Assembly: GCA_021372535.1 (NCBI GenBank)
Contig: JAJFUH010000137.1
Location: 1-5,353 of the forward strand
Length of the DNA stretch: 5,353 nucleotides
Direction of reading: 5' to 3'
DNA from: a bacterium
GTDB lineage: Bacteria > Latescibacterota > Latescibacteria > Latescibacterales > Latescibacteraceae
A model generated the notes under the pieces. That model saw only the letters and a list, made by a program, of their open reading frames with translations. It ran no database searches and was not told the origin of the DNA. The position numbers and the translations under genes are program-made. Of this stretch, positions 5,313 through 5,353 are shown one piece after another. The stretch's first letter is position 1. Every line of letters starts with the position of its first letter.

Positions 5313-5353
5313 CTCCACCCTAACTCACCCCCTGCCCCCTCTCTTGCCACAAG
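5313..5353 (+). repeat. Start of a C-rich palindromic repeat, cut by the window edge
   Basis: The last 41 bases run CACCCCCTGCCCCCTCTCTTG, then CCA, then CAAG. CTTG (5343-5346) pairs with CAAG (5350-5353), and the stem would extend outward through the C/T-rich arm if AGAGGGGG follows outside the window. The look is that of a dispersed intergenic palindrome of environmental bacteria (from memory). Completion cannot be seen. Confidence 0.45.

Larger units (their letters stand above)
4738..5353. other. 616-bp stretch without a convincing gene, rich in several repeat types
   Basis: After the flippase gene come CCGGTT-type short repeats (4744-4790), a 10-bp-spaced duplication CGGATTTG (4786-4793 and 4796-4803), C5/G5 palindrome copy 2 (4885-4996), a GCGGGAAT hairpin (5166-5193), a 69-bp inverted-repeat unit (5207-5275) and the beginning of a C-rich repeat cut by the window edge (from 5313). 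Larger open frames here translate the repeats and are not believable proteins. A 29-codon ORF at 5010-5099 is listed separately as speculative. Confidence 0.75.

Noticed and set aside
393-5353. CRISPR array, tRNA or rRNA
   Set aside because: The repeats are few, palindromic and irregularly spaced, and no cloverleaf or ribosomal RNA sequence was recognised.

Overview
The window carries one partial and three complete protein genes, all on the + strand. Long non-coding stretches before the second gene (393-831) and after the last (4738-5353) are packed with palindromic and mobile-element-like repeats. Base composition is about half G+C by eye. Repeat-rich spacers, a Gfo/Idh/MocA-type oxidoreductase end and a secreted five-bladed-propeller glycosidase-like protein suggest an uncultured environmental Gram-negative-type bacterium (FCB/PVC-like or similar). 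No single gene fixes the phylum, so this is inference only.

Layout: 3-392 is the C-terminal end of a probable Gfo/Idh/MocA oxidoreductase. 393-831 holds a probable ~204-bp MITE-like insertion (about 455-658) with imperfect terminal inverted repeats and flanking 12-bp direct repeats. Its core (525-625) is a C5/G5 palindromic repeat. Two further strong hairpins (711-757 and 782-814) lie in the presumed leader of the next gene. 832-1914 encodes an exported GH43/GH130-like beta-propeller protein. 1987-3666 and 3682-4737, only 15 bp apart, encode an MprF-type aminoacyl-phosphatidylglycerol synthase with a short membrane anchor and a separate MprF/UPF0104-type flippase. 4738-5353 has no convincing large gene. 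It holds a second copy of the C5/G5 palindrome (4885-4996), a GCGGGAAT hairpin repeat, a 69-bp inverted-repeat unit, the cut-off start of another C-rich repeat, and one speculative 29-codon ORF.

Functionally, the clearest story is the last gene pair. In most bacteria known to have it, MprF is one protein: an N-terminal flippase followed by a synthase. Here the two halves are separate genes in the opposite order (synthase, then flippase), presumably co-transcribed. Together they would make aminoacylated phosphatidylglycerol and move it to the outer leaflet, lowering negative surface charge. The propeller protein upstream would act outside the cytoplasm on a carbohydrate. Nothing in the sequence links it mechanistically to the lipid genes.

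The most notable non-coding observations are the insertion-like structure at 444-670, and the compensatory base-pair differences between the two C5/G5 palindromes, which indicate that their folded form is conserved.
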